The notes under the pieces: generated by a model
The model's database searches: none
What the model saw: the letters and a program-made list of their open reading frames with translations, nothing else
What the model was told of the DNA's origin: nothing
DNA from: Methanoculleus formosensis
GTDB lineage: Archaea > Halobacteriota > Methanomicrobia > Methanomicrobiales > Methanoculleaceae
Direction of reading: 5' to 3'
DNA: 64,000 nucleotides
NCBI RefSeq assembly: GCF_025384765.1
Contig: NZ_VHLL01000001.1
Span: forward strand, 1-64,000
In this document: in pieces, positions 1 through 8,241 of the stretch
Layout: each line of letters begins with the position of its first letter
Numbering within the stretch: position 1 is the stretch's first letter
Translations under genes and position numbers: made by a program

Positions 1-2
1 GT

Positions 3-27
3 CCGGGAGGGGGTGTCCCCCTCCCGG
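3..27. terminator. Perfect GC-rich hairpin
   Basis: An 11-bp perfect inverted repeat (3-13 with 17-27) flanks a 3-base loop. It lies just past the 3' end of the leftward aIF1A gene. There is only a short T-run nearby (36-39), so it may be a terminator hairpin or mRNA end stabiliser for aIF1A or for a gene outside the window. Confidence 0.5.
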
Positions 28-61
28 TAACAGTCTTTTGGGACGACCTCGTGTAAAAAAA

Positions 62-433
62 TTAGAGATACCGGTTCTTCCGGAGCCACTCCACCTGGGG
101 TCTCGTGTAGCGGTAGATAATATCGCATTTCTCGTCCTGGAAACTCCAGGGGATGACCACCAGGACGTCTCCTTCCCGGATCCAGACCTTCTTCTTGATC
201 TTGCCCTTGATCCGCCCGGTGCGCGTCACCCCGTCGAAGCAGCGGATCCTGATATGGTTTGCCCCGAGCATCAGTTCAGCGCTCCCGAACATCTCCCGAT
301 TCCTCTTGTTCGGCAGGCGCACGCGGATAATCTCATCCCCCGATTCCCCCCCGGCGGATCCGGGTTTGCGCTTTGAAGGATCTGTCAATTCATCTACCCC
401 ATCTATCTGAGTGTTCGGTCTTTTGTGTGTCAA
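62..433 (-). CDS. eif1A: Translation initiation factor aIF1A
   Basis: Archaeal IF1A, the OB-fold factor that binds the small ribosomal subunit at the A site during initiation. The 123-residue product has a variable basic N-terminus, then the S1/IF1 fold from about residue 35. It includes the family-typical stretches IRVRLPNKRN, KVWIREGDVLVV and PWSFQDEKCDIIYRYT. Most homologues are 100-115 residues, so the true start may lie a little downstream of this ATG. The gene is divergent from the DUF2238 gene, and their promoters presumably share the roughly 155-bp gap. Identity is secure; only the start is uncertain. Confidence 0.95.
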   Translation of the reverse strand: MTHKRPNTQIDGVDELTDPSKRKPGSAGGESGDEIIRVRLPNKRNREMFGSAELMLGANHIRIRCFDGVTRTGRIKGKIKKKVWIREGDVLVVIPWSFQDEKCDIIYRYTRPQVEWLRKNRYL

Positions 434-588
434 ATTTATACAACTGCCAGGTAATCAAATATTCCCCCGCAGGCGAAGCGAGCGGCGGACCCGCTCCGGT
501 TGGCTGCGCCAGCGGCCGGGAGCAAACCCCGGAGATGCCCGCCGGGACGGTTATGTATATCTGCCGGGAGTATCTATCCAGCGTTCCC

Positions 589-1254
589 ATGGCATGCCCG
601 GACCCCCCGCGCGGGATCTACCTCGCCTACCTCCTTCAGGGGCTCATACTCCTCGCCGCAGCCTCATGTATCCTGGCGGGAGAGTACTTCCTCGGGCTCG
701 CGGCAACCTCCGCGTTTCTCCTGGCGACGGCACCTGCCCTCATGGCGAGAAACCTGCGTTTCTGCCTTCCCTGGGAGATCAATGTCCTCATCGCCACCTC
801 CTTCTACATCCACGTCATGGGGCACGTCGGGGAATATTACGTCACCTTCGCTCCCTACTACGACAAACTGGCCCACCTCGTCGCCTCAGTCACCGTCGGG
901 CTCATCGCCCTCTTTCTCGCGCTCCTCGCCGAACGCCGGGGGGAGATCCGGTTGACGGGTCCGGCGATTGTCCTCTTCATCCTGACGTCGACGCTCGCGG
1001 CGGGGGCCATCTGGGAGATCTATGAGTTCGTGGTCGACCAGGCCTTCGGCACCGGCCTCCAGTTCGGCAACACCGACACGATGCTGGATCTCATCTTCGA
1101 TCTCACCGGGGGGGCGATCGTCGCCGTCTTCGCCGCTATCGTCCTCGCGAGGGGCGAGGAAGATCGGTTTGACCGGTTCTTCGCCGAACCGTCCTCCGGT
1201 GCCGAACCCCCCGAGATCGCGGGCGATCCGATCGATCCGGTCCACAGCCGCTGA
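589..1254 (+). CDS. DUF2238 (YjdF-like) multipass membrane protein
   Basis: A polytopic inner-membrane protein of unknown function, similar to the DUF2238/YjdF family. After a short N-terminus (MACPDPPRGIYLAYLLQG) come six or so hydrophobic segments. Family-like conserved polar positions are YYDKLAHL, WEIYEF and DTMLDLIFD, which could form an intramembrane site. I chose the ATG at 589 because the paralogue at 37509-38123 begins with the equivalent RPAGLYLAYFFQ. ATGs at 535 and 553 are in frame and possible. The C-terminal 30 residues are acidic and proline-rich and are absent from the paralogue. No enzymatic activity can be assigned. Confidence 0.8.
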   Translation: MACPDPPRGIYLAYLLQGLILLAAASCILAGEYFLGLAATSAFLLATAPALMARNLRFCLPWEINVLIATSFYIHVMGHVGEYYVTFAPYYDKLAHLVASVTVGLIALFLALLAERRGEIRLTGPAIVLFILTSTLAAGAIWEIYEFVVDQAFGTGLQFGNTDTMLDLIFDLTGGAIVAVFAAIVLARGEEDRFDRFFAEPSSGAEPPEIAGDPIDPVHSR

Positions 1255-1280
1255 CCCGTCCGGATCCCATCCAGCGGATC

Positions 1281-1291
1281 CTATTTATATT
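1281..1291 (+). promoter_or_regulatory. TATA box for the phosphoesterase gene
   Basis: CTATTTATATT stands 21 bases before the GTG at 1313 in otherwise GC-rich DNA. This is the spacing expected for an archaeal TATA element giving a near-leaderless transcript. Confidence 0.5.
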
Positions 1292-1312
1292 TTGGAATTG
1301 GAATAAAATGCA

Positions 1313-2227
1313 GTGAATCCGAACGCACCCAGCGCACGACATATGGCGATACTCCTGCTCATCGTGCTTCCCTCCATGACAGGCTACATGGCCTGGGAGG
1401 CACGGGCCGTCGAGGTGACCGTTCTCGAGATCGACGGCGCACCCGAAGGCATCGTCTATATCACCGACCCACACGTCAAGGCGTCCAACATCGACCACGT
1501 CCGGGAGGTGATCGATGAGGTCAACCGCCTGAACCCCTCGCTCGTCCTGATCGGCGGCGACTTCGCCACCGGCGAGGAGGAAGACTTCACAGCCCAGGAG
1601 GTATGGAGGTCGCTCGACGCCCCGGCCTACGCCGTGCTCGGGAACCACGACTACCGGGTGGGGATCGACGGCCCGACGGGTGTCGAGAGGCTGTTCGCCA
1701 CCCGGGCGTCGGCCGTGGTCGCCGCCGGCGCTTACGACGTCTCGTCCCTGGACGACGGCTCCGCCGACACCGCGTTTGCCGATGGACTTGCCGCGACGCT
1801 TGAAGAGAACGGGGTTCGCGTCCTCAGGAACGACTACGCCCGCGTCGACATCGGGGGTAAGGAACTCCTCATCGTCGGGGTCGACAGCGGGTGGGCGGGG
1901 ATGGCGGACCCGCCCGAGGTGCCGGCGACGGACGCGTTCACCCTCTACCTCATCCACGAACCCTCCTGCCGGGCGGACTGGGACGCCGACCTCATCCTCG
2001 CCGGCCACACCCATGGCGGCCAGTTCCTCTTCCCGGTCGTCAACCAGCTCAACGACCTCGGCGTCATCGAACTCGCCGGCCTCTTTGACGACGACGGGAA
2101 GACGCCCACCTACATCTCCCGCGGGGTCTGCAGCTCGAGTCTTGCAGGAGTGGATCTCCGGTTCAACTGCCAGCCCGAGATCGTCCTCATAAACCCGACC
2201 GACGAGCAACTCCGGGCGATCGCCTGA
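1313..2227 (+). CDS. Membrane-anchored calcineurin-like metallophosphoesterase
   Basis: A two-metal phosphoesterase probably facing the cell exterior. An N-terminal hydrophobic segment (residues about 11-24) acts as signal or anchor. The metal-binding blocks are in canonical order: TDPH (Asp52/His54), GGDF (Asp83), GNHD (110-113), His215 and GHTHGG (231-236). Relatives such as YkuE act on phosphodiesters, UDP-diacylglucosamine or lipid-linked substrates; the substrate here is unknown. An insert between GNHD and the next block (about 115-170) lengthens it relative to minimal family members. GTG 1313 fits the TATA spacing. ATG 1343 (MAILLL) is an alternative start that would give a shorter signal peptide. 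Confidence 0.85.
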   Translation: MNPNAPSARHMAILLLIVLPSMTGYMAWEARAVEVTVLEIDGAPEGIVYITDPHVKASNIDHVREVIDEVNRLNPSLVLIGGDFATGEEEDFTAQEVWRSLDAPAYAVLGNHDYRVGIDGPTGVERLFATRASAVVAAGAYDVSSLDDGSADTAFADGLAATLEENGVRVLRNDYARVDIGGKELLIVGVDSGWAGMADPPEVPATDAFTLYLIHEPSCRADWDADLILAGHTHGGQFLFPVVNQLNDLGVIELAGLFDDDGKTPTYISRGVCSSSLAGVDLRFNCQPEIVLINPTDEQLRAIA

Positions 2228-2243
2228 TTCGCGATCGCCTGAT

Positions 2244-3074
2244 TCACGGCTCGAGGATGGCGCGAGCCCGCCCGGCGATCAGCAGCACCTCTTTGAGGGG
2301 GATGCCCGCGTCGTTTGCGATCGTCGCGGTGTCGCCTTCGGCGAGCTGCTTCGCCGTGACGATCCCGGCGGCGGCGAGCCGGGTGGAGACCGACCGGTTC
2401 ACATTGGAGACGATAGTGATCGGGTAAGACCGCGTCTCCTCGATCATCGTCCGGAGGTTCTGTTCCTCGGGGTAATCCCACCCGATGTGGTCGATCCCCC
2501 GGCAGGCGGCGTAACGCTTCGCATGCTCGGAGAGTTTGGTGTTGCAGACGATCAGGGCGCCGTCGATATCAACGACGCACCGCCCCGACCGGAACCCCTC
2601 CTGGAGGTCTTCGATGATCGCCCGGGCGATCCGGCCTTCGTCGAGGCCGGTCACCCGGTGATGGCTGACGTGGTGTTTCACCTCGACGAAGACAGTCGTG
2701 CCGTCCTTCTCTGCGATGGCATCCACCTCGTGCTCCCCGCACCGGCCGTTGAGGACGCACCCGGTTCTGACCCGGTAGCCGTGTTCACGGAGGAGGACCC
2801 GCACGAACTCCTCGAAGTCCGGTTTCGGGTGGAGGAGACCGAGCGCTCTTCTGAGGTTCGTCCGGTGGCCGACGGCGGGGCGGACGGTCCGGGCACGGGA
2901 GCGGATCATCCGGAGGACCGCGGCGGTCCTCACCCCGTCCGGCACCGACTCCTCGATCTCGCCAGCGATCCGTTCGGCGTCCCCGGCGCCGAGACCCATC
3001 CTCTGGAGTGTCCGCTGCACCTTCACCGTATCGAACGGCTGCCGGCCGCCGTCGGCCTTCGTGACGTGCTTCAT
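2244..3074 (-). CDS. ATP-cone / PD-(D/E)XK nuclease fusion
   Basis: Residues 1 to about 85 form an ATP-cone domain (VTKADGGRQPFDTVKVQRTLQRMG...), the nucleotide-sensing module of ribonucleotide reductases and NrdR. Residues about 86-200 are a restriction-endonuclease-like domain of Mrr type, with Asp118 in HEVDAI and the EVK triad Glu131/Lys133. The last 50 residues resemble a helix-hairpin-helix (SVSTRLAAAGIVTAKQLAEG). I infer a DNA nuclease whose activity depends on adenine nucleotides; this is not shown. The gene converges on the phosphoesterase and is divergent from panE. A second, stand-alone ATP-cone gene lies at 24435-24740. Confidence 0.75.
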   Translation of the reverse strand: MKHVTKADGGRQPFDTVKVQRTLQRMGLGAGDAERIAGEIEESVPDGVRTAAVLRMIRSRARTVRPAVGHRTNLRRALGLLHPKPDFEEFVRVLLREHGYRVRTGCVLNGRCGEHEVDAIAEKDGTTVFVEVKHHVSHHRVTGLDEGRIARAIIEDLQEGFRSGRCVVDIDGALIVCNTKLSEHAKRYAACRGIDHIGWDYPEEQNLRTMIEETRSYPITIVSNVNRSVSTRLAAAGIVTAKQLAEGDTATIANDAGIPLKEVLLIAGRARAILEP

Positions 3075-3171
3075 CTGGTACCGTAGCTCGGTTCCACAGA
3101 TGAAAAGCGTTCGCTATCCGGCTCTCCCACCGTACACCGTTATCGTCTTTTAGGTCCAATGTAACTTCGAG

Positions 3172-4113
3172 ATGGAGTCACTGCAGCGTCCGGTCATCCT
3201 TATCCTCGGTGCAGGGGCGGTCGGCCTCGCCCTCGCCGGGAGGCTTGCCGCGGCCGCATCGGTCTACGCGGCCTGCCGGCCGGTTCACGCCGCCGCGATC
3301 CGGGATCGGGGCCTCGTGATGGAGGGGATCTGGGGGGATGCGACCATCAGGGAGGTCATCCCTGTCACGGGGCCGGACGAGGTCCCGCCGGCGGTCGACT
3401 TCGTCATCGTCACCGCGAAGGGAACCGGCACCCGGGCGATCTGCGCGGACTACGCCGGGGTGATCCGGGGCAGGCCGACGGCAAGCCTCCAGAACGGGAT
3501 CGGGAACGAGGATATCATAGCGGAGTACACCAATACCGTCATCGGCGGGACCGTGACGACGAACTTCTCGGTCGCGGGCCCGGGGCACGTCCGGGTCTTG
3601 AGCGAGAGCGCCCCGATGCGGTTCGGGGCCTGGTCGGGCGACGGTGATGCCCTCCGGGAACTGATCGGGATCGTCCGCTCCGCCGGGATCCCGGTCGAAC
3701 CCGAACCCGATATCCGTGCGGGCAAGTGGGCGAAAGCCCTCCTCAACATCGCGGTGAACCCGATCTGCGCTCTCCTCCGCGCACCGGTCGGGGTCGCTGC
3801 CGAGAAAGAGATCCGGGGGATCGTCGACGGCCTCATCCGCGAGACCTTCGCCGTCGCCGGTGCCGAAGGGGTCCACCTCCCCTGGGCGACCGCCGACGAC
3901 TACCTCGCCTACCTCTTCGGCGTCCAGGTGCCTGACTTCGCCACGGTCTACCCTTCGATGTACCACGATCTCCGCCAGGCCCGCCGGACGGAGATCGATC
4001 TCCTCAACGGTTACGTGGCAGACCTCGGGGAGCGCCACGGGATCGCGACACCGTACAACCGGTGCATCGCCGCCCTCGTCCGCTACGCACAGACGCATCC
4101 TGACGGACGGTGA
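3172..4113 (+). CDS. Ketopantoate reductase family protein (PanE/ApbA)
   Basis: A cytosolic NADPH-dependent 2-dehydropantoate 2-reductase family enzyme, which would form pantoate for coenzyme A. The N-terminal Rossmann motif GAGAVG is at residues 12-17. The substrate-site Lys and Asn motif appears as AGKWAKALLNIAVNPICAL, and the C-terminal helical domain is complete, for 313 residues in all. Family members include paralogues that act on other 2-ketoacids, so pantoate synthesis is likely but not certain. It starts at ATG 3172, divergent from the ATP-cone nuclease. A small opposite-strand gene begins four bases past its stop. Confidence 0.8.
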   Translation: MESLQRPVILILGAGAVGLALAGRLAAAASVYAACRPVHAAAIRDRGLVMEGIWGDATIREVIPVTGPDEVPPAVDFVIVTAKGTGTRAICADYAGVIRGRPTASLQNGIGNEDIIAEYTNTVIGGTVTTNFSVAGPGHVRVLSESAPMRFGAWSGDGDALRELIGIVRSAGIPVEPEPDIRAGKWAKALLNIAVNPICALLRAPVGVAAEKEIRGIVDGLIRETFAVAGAEGVHLPWATADDYLAYLFGVQVPDFATVYPSMYHDLRQARRTEIDLLNGYVADLGERHGIATPYNRCIAALVRYAQTHPDGR

Positions 4114-4116
4114 TCC

Positions 4117-4296
4117 TCACTCTCTCTCGAGGCTTGCGGCGAGCCTCCGGGCGGCCTCTTTTGCATTTGCTTCCGTCCGCCACAGCCCGGTCTTTCCGAT
4201 GGGATTTTCTTCCCGGTCGTAGAGCTCCACGTAGTAACCGCCGTCCTGGCGGGAGAACCGGACTTCGCCGACGATACCGGGGCCGTATTCCTGCAT
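4117..4296 (-). CDS. Small conserved-looking protein, 59 aa
   Basis: A 59-residue reading frame from ATG 4296 to TGA 4117, starting MQEYGPGIVGEV and ending AARRLAASLERE. The composition is protein-like: alternating beta-type residues (VRFSRQDGGYYVELYD) followed by an amphipathic Ala/Glu/Arg helix. GC3 usage matches the neighbours. It looks like the small protein at 15656-15904, which also has a beta-rich start and a helical end. Function is unknown. It is convergent with panE and does not overlap it. I judge it real from composition and placement, without homology proof. Confidence 0.6.
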   Translation of the reverse strand: MQEYGPGIVGEVRFSRQDGGYYVELYDREENPIGKTGLWRTEANAKEAARRLAASLERE

Positions 4297-4386
4297 GCCC
4301 CAATCTTATCTGCAGTTGGTTATGATGGTTCCGCGTCCTGCTGCTCTATATGCGATGAGTGTACTATCCCCCACGGAGTGATGGTG

Positions 4387-4872
4387 ATGATCCTCATCGT
4401 ATACTACTCCGGCGAGGGGCATACGGAAAAGGTGGCGACGGCGCTTGCAGAAAAGGTCGGGGGCCGGCTTGCGAGGATAGAGCCGGTCTCGGAAGCGGGG
4501 ATGTTTCGGAAAGGCATGATGGCGATGTTCGGGATGCGGGCGGAGATCCGCCCGGTGAAGACGGATCTCGCCGACGTCGACTTCCTGGTCGTCGCAACCC
4601 CCGTCTGGTCGCGGAAGGTTCCGCCCTACGTCAACGAGTATCTCTCGAAGGTTACGGGCGCCGCGGGAAAACCCTTCTCGGTGCTCGTGGAGATGAGCGG
4701 TTCCGGGGCGGAGAGCGCCGTCGAGATCGTGAGAAAAAGCCTTGAGGCGAAGGGGATGCGGTTCGTCTCCTCGGCCGTGACGGTCGAGAGCGATGTCGAT
4801 GCCGGGCGGTTCGGCCCGACGATCGAGGAGTTCGCCCGGACGATCGCACCGATTGCTGTCCCGGCCGCCTGA
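4387..4872 (+). CDS. Flavodoxin family protein
   Basis: A 161-residue flavodoxin-like FMN-binding electron carrier or NAD(P)H:quinone-oxidoreductase-like protein. It opens with MILIVYYSGEGHTEKVA, the typical strand 1 plus phosphate-binding loop, here GEGHT instead of the common SxTGNT. The second FMN loop region is ATPVWSRKVPPYVNEYL. I chose ATG 4387 because GGAG at 4375-4378 sits 8 bases upstream and the resulting start matches family N-termini. GTG 4378 and ATG 4381 are in frame. It is likely cytosolic and used in the low-potential electron metabolism of a methanogen. The partner protein is unknown. Confidence 0.85.
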   Translation: MILIVYYSGEGHTEKVATALAEKVGGRLARIEPVSEAGMFRKGMMAMFGMRAEIRPVKTDLADVDFLVVATPVWSRKVPPYVNEYLSKVTGAAGKPFSVLVEMSGSGAESAVEIVRKSLEAKGMRFVSSAVTVESDVDAGRFGPTIEEFARTIAPIAVPAA

Positions 4873-4879
4873 AGTCCTC

Positions 4880-5155
4880 TTACAGCCCCAGCGGTATTCC
4901 GAGGAGGTGCAGCACCACGGTGACGATGATACCGAACACCCCGCCGATTGCGCAGATCAGGACGGTGAGGATGTTGATCGGGATGTCGGGCCGGCCGACG
5001 AGTTGCATCAGGTCGAGGAGGTTGATGAGCCAGAGCAGGACCACGCCCACGACGGCGTTGATGATGAGGCCGGTCACGCTCTTTACGGTCTTGTAGAGGA
5101 TGTACGCAAGGACGATCACCAGGATCAGAGCCAGGAGTCCCGTGAGTAAGCTCAT
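4880..5155 (-). CDS. BofA-like small membrane protein
   Basis: A 91-residue protein with two to three hydrophobic segments: 2-22, 30-48 and 62-88. It resembles the pro-sigmaK-processing inhibitor BofA family, including VGVVLLWLINLLDL and a terminal hydrophobic segment. In Bacillus, BofA regulates an intramembrane protease. Archaeal copies are common, but their role is unknown because sigmaK does not exist there. The gene converges on the flavodoxin gene with 7 bases between stops, and the transglutaminase-like gene lies upstream on the same strand. Confidence 0.7.
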   Translation of the reverse strand: MSLLTGLLALILVIVLAYILYKTVKSVTGLIINAVVGVVLLWLINLLDLMQLVGRPDIPINILTVLICAIGGVFGIIVTVVLHLLGIPLGL

Positions 5156-5210
5156 ACCGATCGTACGATGCGACGGGTATTGAACGTTCCTCTGCGGGGG
5201 GAAGGGCCGC

Positions 5211-5750
5211 CTAAAGGTAGCCCAGCGTCTCGAAGAGCGGCTGGAAGCAGACTCCCTCGCCGAGTTTCACGCACCGTACCGCAGGGTTTCCCTCGTAGGC
5301 GCCCATCGTCCGGCCGTCGCCGAGTTCGACCCAGTCGTGGACGGCGATGCCCTTCCCGCGGATCTCGACGTGGAGGGCGCTCGTCCGGAACGCTTCCTTG
5401 TCCCAGATCATGATGCCGTGGACGGGGCGGGCGCTGATGCCGTTCTGCCGGAGGACTTCCGCCCGGAGGAGCGCGAGATCGGTGCAGTCGCCCACCCCGT
5501 AGGCGAGGGTCGCGTTGAGGCCCACCGGGAAGAGGCGGGGAGACCCGTCGACGCAGGCGAACGTCATCCGGCCCACCCGGTCGAGGAGGGTATCTTCCGG
5601 GAGGGGTTCGGATAGGAAGGCGATCCTCTCCGCCTCTGCTTCGCCGACTGTGTCAAAGGCGCCATTCCCCCCTCCGCCGTCATAGATCAGGTGTCCCTGG
5701 GGGGTGAGGAGGGAGAGGAGGAATATCGCGTTAAGAATGCCCCAAACCAC
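5211..5750 (-). CDS. Transglutaminase-like cysteine protein
   Basis: A 179-residue protein with a hydrophobic N-terminus (WGILNAIFLLSLL), probably a signal or anchor, so it likely acts outside the membrane. The transglutaminase-like core shows GVGDCTDLALL with nucleophile Cys89, then AVHDWVEL with His138, followed by an acidic turn. Such archaeal proteins are thought to be peptidases or amidases rather than true transglutaminases. The start is GTG 5750, with an AT-rich tract containing AAAATATATC close upstream (5762-5771), consistent with a leaderless or very short leader. A short downstream start is possible. Confidence 0.7.
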   Translation of the reverse strand: MVWGILNAIFLLSLLTPQGHLIYDGGGGNGAFDTVGEAEAERIAFLSEPLPEDTLLDRVGRMTFACVDGSPRLFPVGLNATLAYGVGDCTDLALLRAEVLRQNGISARPVHGIMIWDKEAFRTSALHVEIRGKGIAVHDWVELGDGRTMGAYEGNPAVRCVKLGEGVCFQPLFETLGYL

Positions 5751-5924
5751 GTTATTTGCCTGATATATTTTAATGTTTTTTAATCTATATCAGGACTTCT
5801 ATTTTTGTTACAGACATATATATGGAGAATACGCGATTTACCGGTTTATGATCAGGAGAAGAGTTCCGGGCGCGCACCACGAAAGAGATGGATCTCGCCA
5901 TGCGCGGTCTGGCAAGATAGGGGA
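5751..5924. other. AT-rich intergenic segment
   Basis: About 100 bases (5751-5850) are strikingly AT-rich against a GC-rich background. They contain TATA-like elements on both strands, which could serve the leftward transglutaminase-like gene. Plus-strand open frames running through here into the next gene look like shadows, and I see no convincing gene. Confidence 0.4.
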
Positions 5925-7136
5925 TCACCGGGAGGCGGCGATCTGCCGTGCGGCGAGGGCCGCGGTGGAGAACGCGGCCTGGAGGTTGTAGCCGCCGGTG
6001 TCGCCGTCGATATCGAGCACCTCGCCGATGCAGTAGAGGTTCGGGACAGTCCTGGATGCCATCGTCTTCGGGTTGATCCCTCCGAGGGCGACCCCGCCCC
6101 GCGTCGCCATCGCCTCACCAAACCCGCCGAGCCGCTCCACCCGGAAGGGGAATCCGGCAAGGGATTCGGCGAGGGTGTCCCTGGCCTTCTTTCCAAGGTG
6201 CGCACAGGTCGCTCCCGCCGGAATCCCGGCGAGGTCGAGGAGCCGCCGGACGAACCGCTCCGGGAGAGGGAGGACGGTCTTCACCTGCCGGGCCCCGCCC
6301 GCCGCTATCGCGTCGGCGAGGCGCTTTCGCACCTCCTCCGCGCCCGCCCCGGGGATGAACGTGACCCGGAGGACGTCGGCCGGGAGGATGTGGCGGGAGA
6401 GGTCGAGGATGCCCGGACCCGAGAGCCCGGTGTGCGTGAAGAGGAGGTCGCCGGTATGCTGCCCGACACGTTTCCCGTCGCGGTAGACGGAGAGGGTGAT
6501 ATTCTGGAAAGATATCCCGGCGAGGTCGGCGAACGGGTAGTCCTCGACGTAGACCGGGGTAAGCGCCGGAGCAACCTCCGTCGTCGGCTGCCCGAGGGCC
6601 CGGGCGAAGGCGTAGCCGTCCCCGGTCGAGCCGGTGGCGGGGTAGGAGGCGCCGCCGGTGGCGATGACGAGGGTGTCGGCCCGGACGGTCTCCTTCGCCG
6701 TGACCAGGAACCCGTCGCCGTCGCGCTCGACGGCCCGGACGGGGTCGCTATGCCGGATCTCCACCCCGCGGGCGGCGCACTCCGCGAGGAGGACGGCGAG
6801 GACGTCGGCGGCCTTCCGGGTCTGTGGGAAGATCTTCCCCCCGGGCTCGGTCTCCATGCGAAGCCCCCGGTCGGCGAAGAACCCGATGAGGTCGCGGTTG
6901 GTGAAGTTCATGAGCGCGGGCCGCAGGAACGTGCCGTGGTCGCCGTAGCGGGAGAGGAAGTCGGCGATCTCGCCGTCGTGGGTGATGTTGCACTGCCCCG
7001 ACCCGGTGATGAGGAGTTTTCGGCCCGCCGCGGGCTTCTTCTCGAAGACGATGACGGTTCTCCCGGCGCCTGCGGCCCGGAGGGCGCAGAAGAGCCCGGC
7101 GGGCCCTCCCCCGATGATCGCGATGGTCTCGTTCAC
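5925..7136 (-). CDS. HI0933-family FAD-dependent oxidoreductase (BaiN/RdsA type)
   Basis: A 403-residue flavoprotein of the HI0933 family. The FAD-binding motif IIGGGPAGLFCALRAAGAG begins at residue 6, followed by the family signature GRKLLITGSGQCN. A second conserved block, VIATGGASYPATGSTGDGYAFA, lies in the middle. The C-terminal FAD motif is NLYCIGEVLDIDGDTGGYNLQAAFSTA, with GGV at TRGGVALGGI. Members reduce bile-acid or disulfide-type substrates in bacteria; the archaeal role is unassigned. It is complete, is monocistronic by appearance and is divergent from the DUF2341 gene. Confidence 0.9.
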   Translation of the reverse strand: MNETIAIIGGGPAGLFCALRAAGAGRTVIVFEKKPAAGRKLLITGSGQCNITHDGEIADFLSRYGDHGTFLRPALMNFTNRDLIGFFADRGLRMETEPGGKIFPQTRKAADVLAVLLAECAARGVEIRHSDPVRAVERDGDGFLVTAKETVRADTLVIATGGASYPATGSTGDGYAFARALGQPTTEVAPALTPVYVEDYPFADLAGISFQNITLSVYRDGKRVGQHTGDLLFTHTGLSGPGILDLSRHILPADVLRVTFIPGAGAEEVRKRLADAIAAGGARQVKTVLPLPERFVRRLLDLAGIPAGATCAHLGKKARDTLAESLAGFPFRVERLGGFGEAMATRGGVALGGINPKTMASRTVPNLYCIGEVLDIDGDTGGYNLQAAFSTAALAARQIAASR

Positions 7137-7224
7137 GGTACTGATCGGTCGCCCCCACGAAGCATCAGTATTGGGGTGCGCCGGCCGCCAGATGGATATA
7201 GGGGCGGGTTCTCATGGGGGCACC

Positions 7225-8229
7225 ATGAACCTCACCTGGATCGCTCTCCTCACAGGGCTCGCGCTCCTCACCGCCCCGGCGGCTGCGGAGGTGAGCCCGC
7301 GCTACTGGCTGGACGATACCGCCGGGACCTTCTCCCACCAACAGATGGTATCGGTCGAGAACCCCTCCGCCGTCGACGGTCTCGCGGTCTCGTTCAACGC
7401 CACATACCTCCCCGGGATGCGGCCGGACTTCGCCGATATCCGGTTTACAGACACGAACGGGACTCCTCTCCCCTACTGGATCGAGAACACGACCGCCGGC
7501 TCCCACGCCCGCGTCTGGCTCGCCCTCCCGGCGAGGGCGACGGCGGTGACCATGCTCTACGGCAACCCCGACGCCCGGGAGGCCGGCGACCCCGACGCGG
7601 TCTTCCCCTTCTTCGAGGACTACGAGCAGGGCGACCTCTCGCGGTGGTCGTCCTGCGGCTCGAGCGCCCTCGTTCAGTCGGAAGTCGTCCGCAGCGGTGG
7701 ATATGCCGGGGATATCAACGTCTCCGACCCGGACCTCCCGGAGTTCAACGAGAGAAGGGTCTGTACCGCGAATATCTCCGCGGGCCCGCTGGTGATCGAG
7801 GGGGACTTCCGGGTCAGCGAGTTCGGGAGGTGGTGCGGGTCGGGCTACATCCAGGCCTGGAACGGAACCGACCGGCTCTATGCCCTCCACCTCAGGAACG
7901 GGTCGGTGCAGCACTACTACGACGGCGACCACCGGAACTTCTCCGCCGATAGACAGGCTGAGACCGATACCTGGTACCACGTCAGGGTTGTTTTAGATAC
8001 GCCGAACGCCACCGAACACGCCTGGATGGACGGCGAATACCTGGGGAGCGCACCCCTGCGGTTTGCCGACGGGTCGCCGGTGCCGGAGGATGTGATCTTT
8101 GACGACTTTGCCCTGATCGGGTCGTCCGCGTGGTATTCCGGCGACCCGCACCACTTCTACGCCGACAACGTCGTCGTCAGGAAGTACGTCCCGGTCGAGC
8201 CGGTGCTCTCCTACGGGGACGGTTCATAG
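7225..8229 (+). CDS. Secreted DUF2341-domain protein
   Basis: A 334-residue exported protein. ATG 7225 gives a clean signal peptide, MNLTWIALLTGLALLTAPAA. A DUF2341 domain follows (residues about 60-110: FADIRFTDTNGTPLPYWIE...WLALPA). The rest is a concanavalin-like beta-sandwich, with DDFALIG and YADNVVVRKYVPVEPVLSYGDG near the end. DUF2341 is common in archaeal surface proteins and is thought to bind sugars. There is no membrane anchor, so it may be released or associated with the S-layer. The LEA2 lipoprotein gene follows after 12 bases, probably in one operon. An upstream in-frame extension from 6982 overlaps the flavoprotein and is unlikely. Confidence 0.8.
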   Translation: MNLTWIALLTGLALLTAPAAAEVSPRYWLDDTAGTFSHQQMVSVENPSAVDGLAVSFNATYLPGMRPDFADIRFTDTNGTPLPYWIENTTAGSHARVWLALPARATAVTMLYGNPDAREAGDPDAVFPFFEDYEQGDLSRWSSCGSSALVQSEVVRSGGYAGDINVSDPDLPEFNERRVCTANISAGPLVIEGDFRVSEFGRWCGSGYIQAWNGTDRLYALHLRNGSVQHYYDGDHRNFSADRQAETDTWYHVRVVLDTPNATEHAWMDGEYLGSAPLRFADGSPVPEDVIFDDFALIGSSAWYSGDPHHFYADNVVVRKYVPVEPVLSYGDGS

Positions 8230-8241
8230 AGGGGGAACGGG

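Noticed and set aside
5805-7952. 715-codon plus-strand frame
   Set aside because: It is antisense to the HI0933 flavoprotein, has shadow composition and shares no protein motif.
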